A DNA stretch of 64,000 nucleotides. It comes from PCC-6802 sp943367755 (GTDB lineage: Bacteria; Cyanobacteriota; Cyanobacteriia; Pseudanabaenales; Pseudanabaenaceae). The position numbers and the translations under genes were made by a program. A model generated the notes under the pieces. It was given only the letters and a program-made list of their open reading frames with translations. It did not search any database and was not told where the DNA came from. Position 1 is the first letter of the stretch, and the number at the start of each line of letters is the position of its first letter. Shown one piece after another: positions 8,655 to 16,654 of the stretch. Where the stretch lies: the NCBI GenBank assembly GCA_943367755.1, contig CALRKB020000011.1:1-64000 (forward strand). The letters are read 5' to 3'.

Positions 8655-11600
8655 TTAGTCTTCTTCAAAGTCTTCATCATCTTCTCTATAGATAGATTCG
8701 TAGGTTGGACGCGATGGGGTACGACGCGCACCAAGATCGACCATCAAATCGACTTCGGTATCCTGATTGTTCCCGTCCTCTCGAGACTCCAGTTTGTGTA
8801 CAGACACATCCAAACAGAGGGACTGTAACTCACGCATCAATACCTTAAATGACTCAGGTGTTCCAGGACGTGGGATTGCATGTCCTTTCACGATCGCATT
8901 CAGGGCTTCATTACGTCCAGTCATATCATCAGACTTAACCGTCAACAGCTCTTGTAGGGTATAGGCGGCACCAAATGCTTCTAAAGCCCATACTTCCATT
9001 TCGCCAAACCGCTGACCACCTTGTTGCGCCTTACCTCCTAAAGGCTGCTGCGTTACCAACGAGTAAGGACCGGTAGAACGAGCATGAATCTTATCATCGA
9101 CCAAGTGGACTAGCTTCAGCATGTAGGCTTTACCAACGGTTACCGGCTGATCGAACGGTTCACCTGTGCGACCATCAAATACCTGCAACTTACCTGGATT
9201 CTCTGGATCGAACAACCATTCATCACCCGTAGCCCGCTGAGCCTCCCGCAACTTCGTATGCACGAGAACGCGAGATGCTTCCTCTCCATACATTTCATCA
9301 AATGGCACTACCTTAAAGCGCACATCCAGGTTTTCACCCGCCCAGGCTAGCAGGCACTCAAACACCTGACCCACATTCATACGTGAAGGTACACCCAGAG
9401 GGTTTAACACAATATCAATCGGAGTACCATCAGGCAGGAAAGGCATGTCTTCCTTGGGTAAAATGCGGGAAATAATCCCCTTGTTACCGTGGCGACCTGC
9501 CATCTTATCGCCCACCTGAATTTTGCGTTTTTGGGCTACATAAACACGTACCACCATATTCGCTCCTGGCGGCAATTCATCACCCTGTTCGCGGGTAAAG
9601 ATCCGCACATCGACGACACGCCCCTTCTCACCATTCGGTACGCGCAGGGAGTTATCGCGCACATCCCGTGCTTTTTCGCCGAAGATAGCCCGCAATAGTT
9701 TCTCTTCCGGTGGCTGATCTGATTCACCTTTAGGGGTAACCTTACCAACTAAGATGTCTCCAGCTTCTACCCAAGCACCTGGACGAATAATCCCTTGCTC
9801 ATCAAGCTGCCGCAGCGAATCTTCGCTAACGTTGGGAATTTCGCGCGTGATTTCTTCTGGGCCTAGCTTAGTCTGACGCGCTTCAATTTCATACTTCTCA
9901 ATGTGAATGGAGGTATAAACGTCGTCGTACACCAAGCGCTCGTTGATCAAGATCGCATCTTCGTAGTTATAGCCTTCCCAGGGCATATAAGCCACCAGGA
10001 TATTTTGGCCGAGGGCTAATTCACCACCTTCGGTAGCAGAACCATCAGCCAAGATTTGACCAGGAATTACCTGATCTCCTACAAATGCGATCGGGCGCTG
10101 GTTCAGGCAGGTGTCCTGGTTAGAACGTTGATATTTCTGCAAGTAATAGCGAGTTTCTGACCCATCCTCATCGCGGACGCGAATTTCATCAGCCGAAACA
10201 TAGGTGACTTCGCCAGCAGTGCGCGACACAATCACCATGCCGGAGTCGCGAGCGGCCTGCGCTTCCAAGCCAGTGCCAACCAGAGGTCTCTCTGGTCTGA
10301 GCAAAGGCACCGCCTGACGTTGCATGTTCGATCCCATCAGGGCGCGGTTAGCATCGTCATGTTCCAGGAAAGGAATCAACGAAGTAGCTACAGAAATAAT
10401 CTGAACTGGCGAAACCGCTACATAGTCAACTTCATCGGCTGCTGCCGTACCAAATTCCTGACGATACCTTACTGGCACGAGTTCGCTCGTGATTGTGCCC
10501 GACTCATCCATAGAGATGTCACCAGGCGCGACGCGGAATTCATCTTCTTCATCAGCGGTCATGTAAACCGGCAGCGAATCTCGGCACACACGGCCATTTT
10601 CGACTGGGTAATAGGGTGTCTCCATAAAGCCATACTGATTCACCCGCGCATGGGTGGCGAGGGAACCAATCAAACCGGCGTTGGGGCCTTCTGGTGTCTC
10701 AATTGGGCAAATACGACCATAGTGGCTGGGGTGAATATCGCGCACGGCAAATCCAGCTCGCTCGCGAGTTAAGCCACCAGGGCCTAATGCACTCAAACGA
10801 CGCTTGTGAGTGAGTTCTGCCAATGGATTGGTTTGATCCATAAACTGTGATAGTTGGCTGGAACCAAAGAATTCTTTAATTGCTGCCACTAAAGGCTTGG
10901 GGTTAACCAGAGAAGCAGGGGTTAAAGAATCGGCATCAGAAACTGTCATGCGTTCGCGGATGATCCGCTCAAGACGATTTAAGCCAACGCGCACTTGGTT
11001 TTGCAATAGCTCGCCCACTGAACGTACACGGCGATTGCCAAGGTGATCGATATCATCAACCTGACCAACATCAAACTCCAGATTGATTAAGTAATTGATT
11101 GCCGCCAGAATATCTTCCGGAGTAAGTACACGAGTGGCCTCTGGCACGTTCAGACGCAGCTTTTTGTTCAGCTTGTAGCGCCCAACTCGGCCAAGGTCGT
11201 AGCGCTTGGGATCGAAGAAACGAGACTCTAGCAGTTGATGCCCACCAGTCACGGTAGGTGGTTCGCCAGGTCGCAGCTTACGATAAAGCTCCATAAGAGC
11301 CTCTTCTTCGCCAAACTGTCCTTCTTTCTCAATTGTTTTCTGGAAGTACTCGGGGTGGCGTAGCGAGTCAAAAATTTCGGCATCTGTTAAACCTAATGCC
11401 TTGAGCAGAATTTGCGCAGATAATTTGCGAGTTTTATCAATGCGCACCCACACTAGATCGTTTTTGTCTGTTTCAAACTTGAGCCAAGCTCCACGATTGG
11501 GGATCAGACTGGCATTGTAAGCGCGACGACTATTTTTGTCAGTTTCCGACTTATAGTAAACGCCAGGACTACGGACAATTTGGTTGACAATAACGCGCTC

Positions 11601-11957
11601 AGCACCGTTTATAATGAATGTACCCCGATCTGTCATTAGGGGGAGGTCACCAATAAAGACCTCCTGTTCTTTAATTTCTCCAGTTTCTTTATTAATTAGG
11701 CGGGTAGGCACATACATCTGTACTGCATAGGTCGCATCCCGCCGCTTGGCTTCATCAACAGCATACTTAGGACTCTTAAGCTTGTAATCTTTCCCGACAA
11801 AGTGTAGTTCCATTTTGCCGGTGTAGTCCGTGATTGGCGAAAAACTATTTAGCTCCTCAATCAAACCTTCTTCCAGGAACCATCGAAAACTCTCCCGCTG
11901 AATTTCTACTAAGTCTGGTAGAGCAAAAGCAGGAGTTATGGGTGTTGGCTTATTCAT
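8655..11957 (-). CDS. rpoB: DNA-directed RNA polymerase subunit beta (RpoB)
   Basis: Beta subunit of the core polymerase, 1100 residues, the usual cyanobacterial size. Landmarks in order: the N-terminal DLVEIQRESFRWFLEEGL; the lobe segment ERVIVNQIVRSPGVYY; the fork region with GPGGLTRERAGFAVRDIHPS and GRICPIETPEGPNAGLIGSL (rifampicin-region neighbourhood); and the C-terminal GGQRFGEMEVWALEAFGAA. An acidic tail (DDEDFEED) ends the protein. It is the first gene of the rpo operon and is preceded by a recognisable -35/-10 pair at 12024-12053. The gene upstream is a divergent tRNA-Arg rather than the rpsT-tatD neighbourhood I recall from several other cyanobacteria. Confidence 0.98.
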   Translation of the reverse strand: MNKPTPITPAFALPDLVEIQRESFRWFLEEGLIEELNSFSPITDYTGKMELHFVGKDYKLKSPKYAVDEAKRRDATYAVQMYVPTRLINKETGEIKEQEVFIGDLPLMTDRGTFIINGAERVIVNQIVRSPGVYYKSETDKNSRRAYNASLIPNRGAWLKFETDKNDLVWVRIDKTRKLSAQILLKALGLTDAEIFDSLRHPEYFQKTIEKEGQFGEEEALMELYRKLRPGEPPTVTGGHQLLESRFFDPKRYDLGRVGRYKLNKKLRLNVPEATRVLTPEDILAAINYLINLEFDVGQVDDIDHLGNRRVRSVGELLQNQVRVGLNRLERIIRERMTVSDADSLTPASLVNPKPLVAAIKEFFGSSQLSQFMDQTNPLAELTHKRRLSALGPGGLTRERAGFAVRDIHPSHYGRICPIETPEGPNAGLIGSLATHARVNQYGFMETPYYPVENGRVCRDSLPVYMTADEEDEFRVAPGDISMDESGTITSELVPVRYRQEFGTAAADEVDYVAVSPVQIISVATSLIPFLEHDDANRALMGSNMQRQAVPLLRPERPLVGTGLEAQAARDSGMVIVSRTAGEVTYVSADEIRVRDEDGSETRYYLQKYQRSNQDTCLNQRPIAFVGDQVIPGQILADGSATEGGELALGQNILVAYMPWEGYNYEDAILINERLVYDDVYTSIHIEKYEIEARQTKLGPEEITREIPNVSEDSLRQLDEQGIIRPGAWVEAGDILVGKVTPKGESDQPPEEKLLRAIFGEKARDVRDNSLRVPNGEKGRVVDVRIFTREQGDELPPGANMVVRVYVAQKRKIQVGDKMAGRHGNKGIISRILPKEDMPFLPDGTPIDIVLNPLGVPSRMNVGQVFECLLAWAGENLDVRFKVVPFDEMYGEEASRVLVHTKLREAQRATGDEWLFDPENPGKLQVFDGRTGEPFDQPVTVGKAYMLKLVHLVDDKIHARSTGPYSLVTQQPLGGKAQQGGQRFGEMEVWALEAFGAAYTLQELLTVKSDDMTGRNEALNAIVKGHAIPRPGTPESFKVLMRELQSLCLDVSVHKLESREDGNNQDTEVDLMVDLGARRTPSRPTYESIYREDDEDFEED

Positions 11958-12023
11958 GCACTAATGACTGCAGTTCTAGTGACGGTTAAGATGTATTTCG
12001 CCTATCGTAGGCATAAGCATTCA

Positions 12024-12053
12024 ATGCTATCTTACACCGCCACTATTTGTCAA
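12024..12053 (-). promoter_or_regulatory. Predicted sigma70-type promoter of rpoB
   Basis: On the minus strand a consensus -35 TTGACA (12053-12048) is followed after 18 nt by TAGCAT (12029-12024), a 4/6 match to the -10 consensus. The rpoB ATG lies about 65 nt further on. Called by eye from hexamers and position only. Confidence 0.5.
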
Positions 12054-12111
12054 CCTAAAGTTTTGTGGCAAGAAAGTAAGTGCAAATACTTAGTATTTTA
12101 TGGACTTTGGT

Positions 12112-12141
12112 TTGCGAGAGCATTAAATTTAAGACTATACT
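12112..12141 (+). promoter_or_regulatory. Predicted promoter of tRNA-Arg (and possibly ndhN)
   Basis: TTGCGA at 12112-12117, an 18-nt AT-rich spacer and TATACT at 12136-12141 (5/6 match to the -10 consensus) end 17 nt before the first base of the tRNA. It is arranged back to back with the rpoB promoter. Confidence 0.5.
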
Positions 12142-12158
12142 TTTAAACGTAACCTAGT

Positions 12159-12232
12159 GGGGCTGTGGCTCAGTTGGATAGAGCAAGCGCCTCCTAAGCG
12201 CTAGGTCGGCGGTTCAAATCCGCCCAGTCCCG
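12159..12232 (+). tRNA. trnR-CCU: tRNA-Arg (anticodon CCU)
   Basis: Full cloverleaf read by eye: acceptor GGGGCTG pairing with CAGTCCC (one G-U), D arm GCTC/GAGC, anticodon stem AGCGC/GCGCT with loop CTCCTAA (anticodon at 12193-12195), T arm GGCGG-TTCAAAT-CCGCC, discriminator G at 12232. CCA is not encoded. It decodes AGG. Some cyanobacteria carry a group I intron in this gene; none is present here. Only 36 nt separate its 3' end from the ndhN start codon, so co-transcription is likely. Confidence 0.95.
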
Positions 12233-12268
12233 TCAATTTAGCTTAGTAACTTAGTCCAAAAATTAACC

Positions 12269-12724
12269 ATGCCATTAATTGCTACTAATAGTATTGTTCG
12301 GGATCTAGAAAAAGCTGGAGCCTTAGCTATGTACGTACCACCCGAAGGTGGCTATGAAGGTCGTTATCAGCGTCGCTTGCGGGCCGCAGGATATGACATT
12401 TTGTTTATTACGGCTCGTGGCTTAGGTGATATATCTAGCTACCTGACTGGAGTGCATGGTGTTAGACCGCCTCATCTAGGCAAAAAAGCAATCCAGACTT
12501 ATTTTCTGCCTCCCCAGATTCAGTATCGCTTGGCCAGCCTACCTCCCAAGTCTAAAGGTTTGGTGGTCTGGTTAATTGAGGGGCGCTATTTGTCCCGTCA
12601 GGAAATGGAGATATTGAGCCAATTGCCCGATCGAGATGCAAAGGTAAAGGTTGTGCTCGAAGCGGCAAGCGGTCGTGAGGTGACTTGGTTACCGCTCAAG
12701 CAATTTGTGGCAGCAGCAGCTTAG
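12269..12724 (+). CDS. ndhN: NAD(P)H-quinone oxidoreductase subunit N (NdhN)
   Basis: Hydrophilic subunit of the NDH-1 complex of cyanobacteria and chloroplasts. It sits on the cytoplasmic side of the thylakoid membrane complex used for respiration and cyclic electron flow around photosystem I. The 151 residues match the family length. They contain the characteristic PPEGGYEGRYQRRLRAAGYD near residues 24-43 and the GLGDISSYLTGVHGVRPPHL segment after it. No membrane span is seen, as expected. It follows tRNA-Arg closely on the same strand, with no separate promoter evident in the 36-nt gap, and ends in a strong hairpin terminator. It is convergent with sodB. Confidence 0.95.
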   Translation: MPLIATNSIVRDLEKAGALAMYVPPEGGYEGRYQRRLRAAGYDILFITARGLGDISSYLTGVHGVRPPHLGKKAIQTYFLPPQIQYRLASLPPKSKGLVVWLIEGRYLSRQEMEILSQLPDRDAKVKVVLEAASGREVTWLPLKQFVAAAA

Positions 12725-12807
12725 CCAAGAACTTATTGCAGGTACCATATCAGTGCGGACAGCGCAGACAAAATAGGTCTACTCGCACAGCAAAATCTAT
12801 AAAACTG

Positions 12808-12844
12808 AAAGAGTTCGCCAAAACAATTGGCGAACTCTTTTTTA
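12808..12844 (+). terminator. Rho-independent terminator of ndhN
   Basis: A 14-bp stem (AAAGAGTTCGCCAA at 12808-12821 with its complement at 12827-12840), a 5-nt loop and a following T-rich run (TTTATT). It lies between the convergent ndhN and sodB genes. On the minus strand the trailing bases are less T-rich, so termination of sodB here is possible but weaker. Confidence 0.85.
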
Positions 12845-12871
12845 TTGTGAAATTCGCTTATGGCGTTTACG

Positions 12872-12896
12872 GTAGGGTGGGCAATGCCCACTCTAC
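12872..12896. repeat. Dispersed palindrome (GTAGGG..GCCCAC type)
   Basis: GTAGGGTGGGCA, then AT, then GCCCACTCTAC forms a near-perfect palindrome between the ndhN terminator and the sodB stop codon. It belongs with the other GTAG-ended intergenic palindromes in this window (36351, 36617, 40236, 45599, 62399). Confidence 0.6.
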
Positions 12897-12928
12897 ATAG
12901 AAAACCACAGTGTAAGCCTAATGAGTTG

Positions 12929-13531
12929 TTAGGCAGCAGCGAGATTCTTGGCAACAAAATCCCAGTTTACGAGATGATCCAAGAAGTTTTGGATGTAGTC
13001 TGGGCGGCGATTTTGGAAATCAAGATAATAAGCATGTTCCCAAACATCCAGGGTCAATAGCGCGGTTTGGCCATGTACCATTGGATTTTCAGCATTGGCG
13101 GTCTTGGTAACTTTAAGCGTACCGTTGTCCGACACTAACCAGGCCCAGCCACTGCCAAACTGAGTTGTTGCAGCAGTCTTAAAAGCTTCTTTAAACTTGT
13201 CAACACTACCAAAATCAGCCACAATCTTGTCCAATAGTGCGCCGGTTGGTGTCCCACCACCACCTGGCTTGAGGCTATGCCAGAAGAAGGTGTGGTTCCA
13301 AACTTGGGCAGCGTTATTAAATATGCCAGCCTTAGCTGGGTCTTTAAACGATGTGGTTATTACTTCTTCAAGTGACTTGTCCGCAAGCTCTGTATCCTTA
13401 ACTAGGTTATTGAGGTTAGTTACGTAAGCGGCGTGATGCTTGTCGTGGTGAAATGAAAATGTCTGCGCTGACATATGTGCTGACTCTAGTGCTTCAGCAG
13501 CAAATGGTAAAGCAGGAAGTTCAAACGCCAT
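12929..13531 (-). CDS. sodB: Superoxide dismutase [Fe]
   Basis: Cytosolic iron superoxide dismutase converting superoxide to oxygen and hydrogen peroxide. All four metal ligands are visible: His28 (in FSFHHDKHHAAY), His80 (AAQVWNHTFFW), Asp162 and His166 (LTLDVWEHAYYLDF). Gln75 just before His80 is the Fe-type signature position, so iron rather than manganese is favoured. At 200 residues with no signal peptide it is a standard cytoplasmic form. The leader holds a long interrupted palindrome at 13565-13598 overlapping the likely promoter, which suggests regulated expression. ATG start at 13531-13529; convergent with ndhN. Confidence 0.97.
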   Translation of the reverse strand: MAFELPALPFAAEALESAHMSAQTFSFHHDKHHAAYVTNLNNLVKDTELADKSLEEVITTSFKDPAKAGIFNNAAQVWNHTFFWHSLKPGGGGTPTGALLDKIVADFGSVDKFKEAFKTAATTQFGSGWAWLVSDNGTLKVTKTANAENPMVHGQTALLTLDVWEHAYYLDFQNRRPDYIQNFLDHLVNWDFVAKNLAAA

Positions 13532-13564
13532 TATGATTTATCCTCTTCTAGGTTTGGGTTGACT

Positions 13565-13598
13565 TTAAGTATTGTAACGACTCCATGTTACAACTTAA
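13565..13598. promoter_or_regulatory. Candidate operator in the sodB leader
   Basis: TTGTAAC at 13572-13578 and its exact complement GTTACAA at 13587-13593 are separated by 8 nt. Flanking TTAAG (13565-13569) and CTTAA (13594-13598) extend the symmetry, with a 2-nt bulge on one side. On the minus strand the left arm supplies a TACAAT -10-like hexamer about 40 nt ahead of the sodB start. Two-fold symmetry over a promoter suggests a dimeric regulator; which one cannot be said. Confidence 0.5.
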
Positions 13599-13664
13599 GA
13601 AGCCTGTTCTGTCATTATCTATATCCTATGGTCTAGGATATTTGAATTACGTTAAATCAAAGGT

Positions 13665-14039
13665 ATGGATTTGTCTGATTTGCCAACCGAGATCTTTACT
13701 GTTAATCCAGAGAGATCGCTGGCTAAGACGTACTTGGCGTGGATGCCACAACCGGGTAACTACGTTGAAGTTGACGGTAACACTTATATCGTTTTGGAGC
13801 GTCGCCATCGTTATCAGCTCAAAGCAGGGCGGTATGTCCCGCTGAAAATTACTGTATTTGTCAAGCTCACTCAAAAACCCTCAGAAATGAGCTTGCTAAA
13901 AGGGCTATGGGTGATTGGGGATATCAGGTGCCGCTACAATGCCCATTCTGAATTTATTCGCTGCGCTGTTAATCCCGATGGCCCTTGTTATGGTTGTATG
14001 GCTTGGGAATCCCTTTCTGAAGCGAATTTGTCTGGTTAG
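13665..14039 (+). CDS. DUF6464 family protein
   Basis: 124-residue protein of a cyanobacterial family without known function (DUF6464 by recollection). It carries the family's conserved stretches: a PQPGNYVEVDG segment, the ERRHRYQLKAGRY motif near residues 45-57, and a Cys-rich C-terminal part with CRYNAHSEFIRCAVNPDG followed by CYGC. The paired cysteines could bind a metal, which is inference. No signal peptide or membrane span. It is divergent from sodB across 133 bp and may share the regulatory palindrome there. Confidence 0.75.
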   Translation: MDLSDLPTEIFTVNPERSLAKTYLAWMPQPGNYVEVDGNTYIVLERRHRYQLKAGRYVPLKITVFVKLTQKPSEMSLLKGLWVIGDIRCRYNAHSEFIRCAVNPDGPCYGCMAWESLSEANLSG

Positions 14040-14145
14040 CTGTTCTGTCCAGAATTTTTTGATGGGTTGAAAACCCTCAAAAAACACACCTCAAAAACTT
14101 TCTAGCTTTGATTTACCCATCAGCTAAAAGTTGACAGACTACTAG

Positions 14146-14484
14146 TTATACGGGCTCTAGTGGAGCCATTGTTAGTTTGGCTTGTTTTAGTTGGGCGTGG
14201 TAAAGCTCTGCTTGCTCCTGCGGCCCTACCCAAACAATCGCTAGTCCTTCAAAATGCACCTGATTGGTGAGTTCCCAGGCGCGTTCTTCGGTCATGCTAG
14301 GAATATAGGTCATTAAACATTTGGCAACATACTCGAAAGTATTAAAGTCATCGTTCAGGACGATGACTTTGTAGTTAGGATAGTGTTTGCGCGTTACTTT
14401 GGTAGCTGCTTCCTTGATTTTCTGGGGGGCCTGGACGGCGGTGACTGCAAACAAAGATATAGATGCATGATGATGTGAATGCAT
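14146..14484 (-). CDS. clpS: ATP-dependent Clp protease adaptor ClpS
   Basis: N-end-rule adaptor that hands substrates with bulky N-terminal residues to ClpC/ClpAP. The core is recognisable from NYKVIVLNDDFNTFEYV, which forms the substrate pocket and NDD motif. AWELTNQVHFEGLAIVWVGP and an ELYHAQLKQAKL helix follow. I start at the ATG at 14484, giving 112 residues; a TTG two codons earlier is in frame but less likely. The N-terminus is unusually His-rich (MHSHHHASIS) compared with the core. Divergent from mnmE with a 78-bp gap. Confidence 0.93.
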   Translation of the reverse strand: MHSHHHASISLFAVTAVQAPQKIKEAATKVTRKHYPNYKVIVLNDDFNTFEYVAKCLMTYIPSMTEERAWELTNQVHFEGLAIVWVGPQEQAELYHAQLKQAKLTMAPLEPV

Positions 14485-14562
14485 ACTCAAAAATGCGCTT
14501 TAACTACTTTTACCGGACTATAGGCTAATACCAAAACTGCTCAGACTAAGATAATTATAATT

Positions 14563-15948
14563 ATGCTCGACGATACAATTGTGGCGATCGCTACTGCCAT
14601 AGTACCTCAGCAAGGTAGTGTAGGCATCGTGCGCTTATCGGGAGATCGGGCTGAGGCGATCGCCCAAAATATTTTTGTGGCACCTGGCAAACAAATTTGG
14701 GAAAGCCACCGTATTCTCTATGGCTATGTGCAGCACCCCACTAGCAGTGCGGAGATCGATGAAAGCTTATTGTTAATTATGAAAGCGCCCCGTTCCTACA
14801 CCCGCGAGGATGTGGTGGAATTTCACTGTCATGGGGGCATGATGGCGGTGCAGCAAGTTCTAAATTTATGTTTAGAGCAGGGAGCGCGTCTAGCACAACC
14901 AGGGGAATTTACACTCAGAGCTTTTTTGCATGGCCGGATTGACCTCACACAGGCGGAGAGTATTAACGATCTGGTGGGGGCAAAGTCGGCCCAGGCAGCT
15001 CAAGCGGCGATCGCGGGATTACAGGGTAAGCTAGCTAATCCGCTGAGGCAACTACGGGCAAGATGTATTGATATTCTGGCGGAGATTGAGGCGCGGATTG
15101 ATTTTGAGGATGACTTGCCCCCCTTGGATATAGATGGGGTAAAGGTAGAGATCGGCCAACTTGTAGCGACAGCACAGCATATTTTAGCCACCGCAGATCG
15201 CGGCGAATTGCTGCGTACGGGTTTGAAAGTGGCGATTGTGGGCAGACCGAATGTCGGCAAGTCGAGCTTGCTGAATGCCTGGAGTCGTAGCGATCGCGCC
15301 ATTGTCACGGATTTACCTGGCACAACCAGGGATGTAGTGGACTCACAGCTAGTCGTGGGTGGCATACCAATTCAGGTGTTGGATACGGCGGGTATACGTG
15401 AGACGGAGGATAAGGTGGAAAAAATTGGCGTAGCAAGATCGCAGCAAGCGGCGCAAACTGCCGATTTAGTCTTGCTGGTAATTGACGCTGAGGCTGGTTG
15501 GTTGGCAGAGGATCGGGAAATTTTTGCTCTAATTGGAGATCGCCCGACACTTCTGGTCATTAATAAAATTGACTTAATCTCGCTTGAGCAAATTAGCTCT
15601 CTAAGTCAAGCTGTCATACCAGAGCGATTCCGCCAGATAGTCCACACGGTTGCTGCTCGGAATGAGGGAATTGAGGCGTTAGAAACAGCAATTCTAAATT
15701 GCGCCCAGAGCAGTAACCTCACAGCCGCCAATCTTGATATTGCCATTAACCAACGACAAAAAGCTTGCCTGTTAAATGCGGAGCAGTCTTTGCGTAAAGT
15801 GATGGAGGCAATTGGCGATCGCCTGCCGCTAGATTTTTGGACGATCGATCTGCGGTCGGCGATCGGGGCGATCGGGGAAATTACAGGTGAGGAAGTGACG
15901 GAATCAGTACTTGATCGAATCTTTAGTCGCTTCTGCATTGGCAAGTAG
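14563..15948 (+). CDS. mnmE: tRNA uridine-5-carboxymethylaminomethyl(34) GTPase MnmE
   Basis: GTPase that with MnmG modifies the wobble uridine (cmnm5U34) of several tRNAs. Domains in order: N-terminal folate-binding tetramerisation domain (residues 1-120, with REDVVEFHCHGG), a helical domain split by the G domain (about 217-375), and the C-terminal FCIGK (457-461) with its catalytic cysteine. In the G domain, G1 is GRPNVGKSS at 227-235, the switch region has DLPGTTRD, G3 is DTAG and G4 is NKID. Length 461 is normal. It is convergent with the response-regulator gene, with only 13 bp between stops. Confidence 0.97.
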   Translation: MLDDTIVAIATAIVPQQGSVGIVRLSGDRAEAIAQNIFVAPGKQIWESHRILYGYVQHPTSSAEIDESLLLIMKAPRSYTREDVVEFHCHGGMMAVQQVLNLCLEQGARLAQPGEFTLRAFLHGRIDLTQAESINDLVGAKSAQAAQAAIAGLQGKLANPLRQLRARCIDILAEIEARIDFEDDLPPLDIDGVKVEIGQLVATAQHILATADRGELLRTGLKVAIVGRPNVGKSSLLNAWSRSDRAIVTDLPGTTRDVVDSQLVVGGIPIQVLDTAGIRETEDKVEKIGVARSQQAAQTADLVLLVIDAEAGWLAEDREIFALIGDRPTLLVINKIDLISLEQISSLSQAVIPERFRQIVHTVAARNEGIEALETAILNCAQSSNLTAANLDIAINQRQKACLLNAEQSLRKVMEAIGDRLPLDFWTIDLRSAIGAIGEITGEEVTESVLDRIFSRFCIGK

Positions 15949-15961
15949 TGCCAAGCCACGA

Positions 15962-16636
15962 TCAATTCCGCAATACGTAACCCACACTGCGAATAGTATG
16001 TACCAAGCGCTTTTCTTTCTCAGCCTCTAGTTTGAGCCGTAAATAACGAATATAAACTTCGATAATATTGGAGTCTCCCATAAAGTCGTAGCCCCAAACC
16101 TTTTCTAAAATTTGGTCGCGAGTTAGGACCTGCTGGGGGTTCGTCATAAGATATTCGAGTAAATCGAATTCCTTGGCAGTCAGTTCGATTTCTCTTTCTC
16201 CCCGCCGTACGATGCGAGTACGGCGGTTGAGAGTCAGATCGTCAAACTCCAAAATATCTCGATCCGGTTCCTGGGTGCGCCGCAGATGGGCGCGGATTCT
16301 CGCCAACAGCTCTTCAATGCTAAATGGTTTGACCACATAGTCATCGGCACCAGCATCCAGACCCGCAACGCGATCGCTAATCTCATCCTTTGCTGTTAGT
16401 AAAATCACTGGCACGTCAATGCCAGTTGCGCGCAGACGCCGACAAACTTCTAATCCGGTTAGGCCTGGTAACATCCAATCGAGCACTAATAAATCCGGCG
16501 ATGCTTCCCGTGCCATCATTAGTCCGGTTAAACCATCGTGGGCAACACTGATGCGATATCCCTCACAACTTAGCTCTAATTCCACAAATCGAGCCAGCTT
16601 AACTTCGTCTTCTACCAATAGAATATGCGCGTTCAT
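15962..16636 (-). CDS. OmpR/PhoB-family response regulator
   Basis: 224-residue DNA-binding response regulator. The receiver domain (1-120) has the complete acidic pocket: Asp10-Glu11, phosphoacceptor Asp53 (LVLDWMLPG), Thr81 and Lys103 (VVKPFS). The C-terminal winged helix (about 130-224) has ELTAKEFDLLEYLMTNP and the recognition-helix region SNIIEVYIRYLRLKLE, ending VGYVLRN. It lies 18 bp after the partner histidine kinase gene and is surely co-transcribed. The receiver looks fully active, whereas the partner kinase does not (see that entry). Cyanobacterial relatives include metal- and redox-responsive regulators, but I cannot assign one name. Confidence 0.93.
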   Translation of the reverse strand: MNAHILLVEDEVKLARFVELELSCEGYRISVAHDGLTGLMMAREASPDLLVLDWMLPGLTGLEVCRRLRATGIDVPVILLTAKDEISDRVAGLDAGADDYVVKPFSIEELLARIRAHLRRTQEPDRDILEFDDLTLNRRTRIVRRGEREIELTAKEFDLLEYLMTNPQQVLTRDQILEKVWGYDFMGDSNIIEVYIRYLRLKLEAEKEKRLVHTIRSVGYVLRN

Positions 16637-16654
16637 AACTTTTATTTTATAACT

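Noticed and set aside
2542..11957. Many open frames on the plus strand opposite rpoC2, rpoC1 and rpoB
   Set aside because: They lie wholly opposite conserved rpo genes, have odd composition (Arg/Ser rich) and no family resemblance; shadows of the real genes.
12685..12900. Open frame after ndhN across the terminator and palindrome
   Set aside because: It runs through a strong terminator hairpin and a repeat; no protein-like sequence.
14057..14125. Possible terminator between the DUF6464 gene and clpS
   Set aside because: GGGTT/AACCC stem is short and followed by A-rich, not T-rich sequence on the plus strand; too weak to call.
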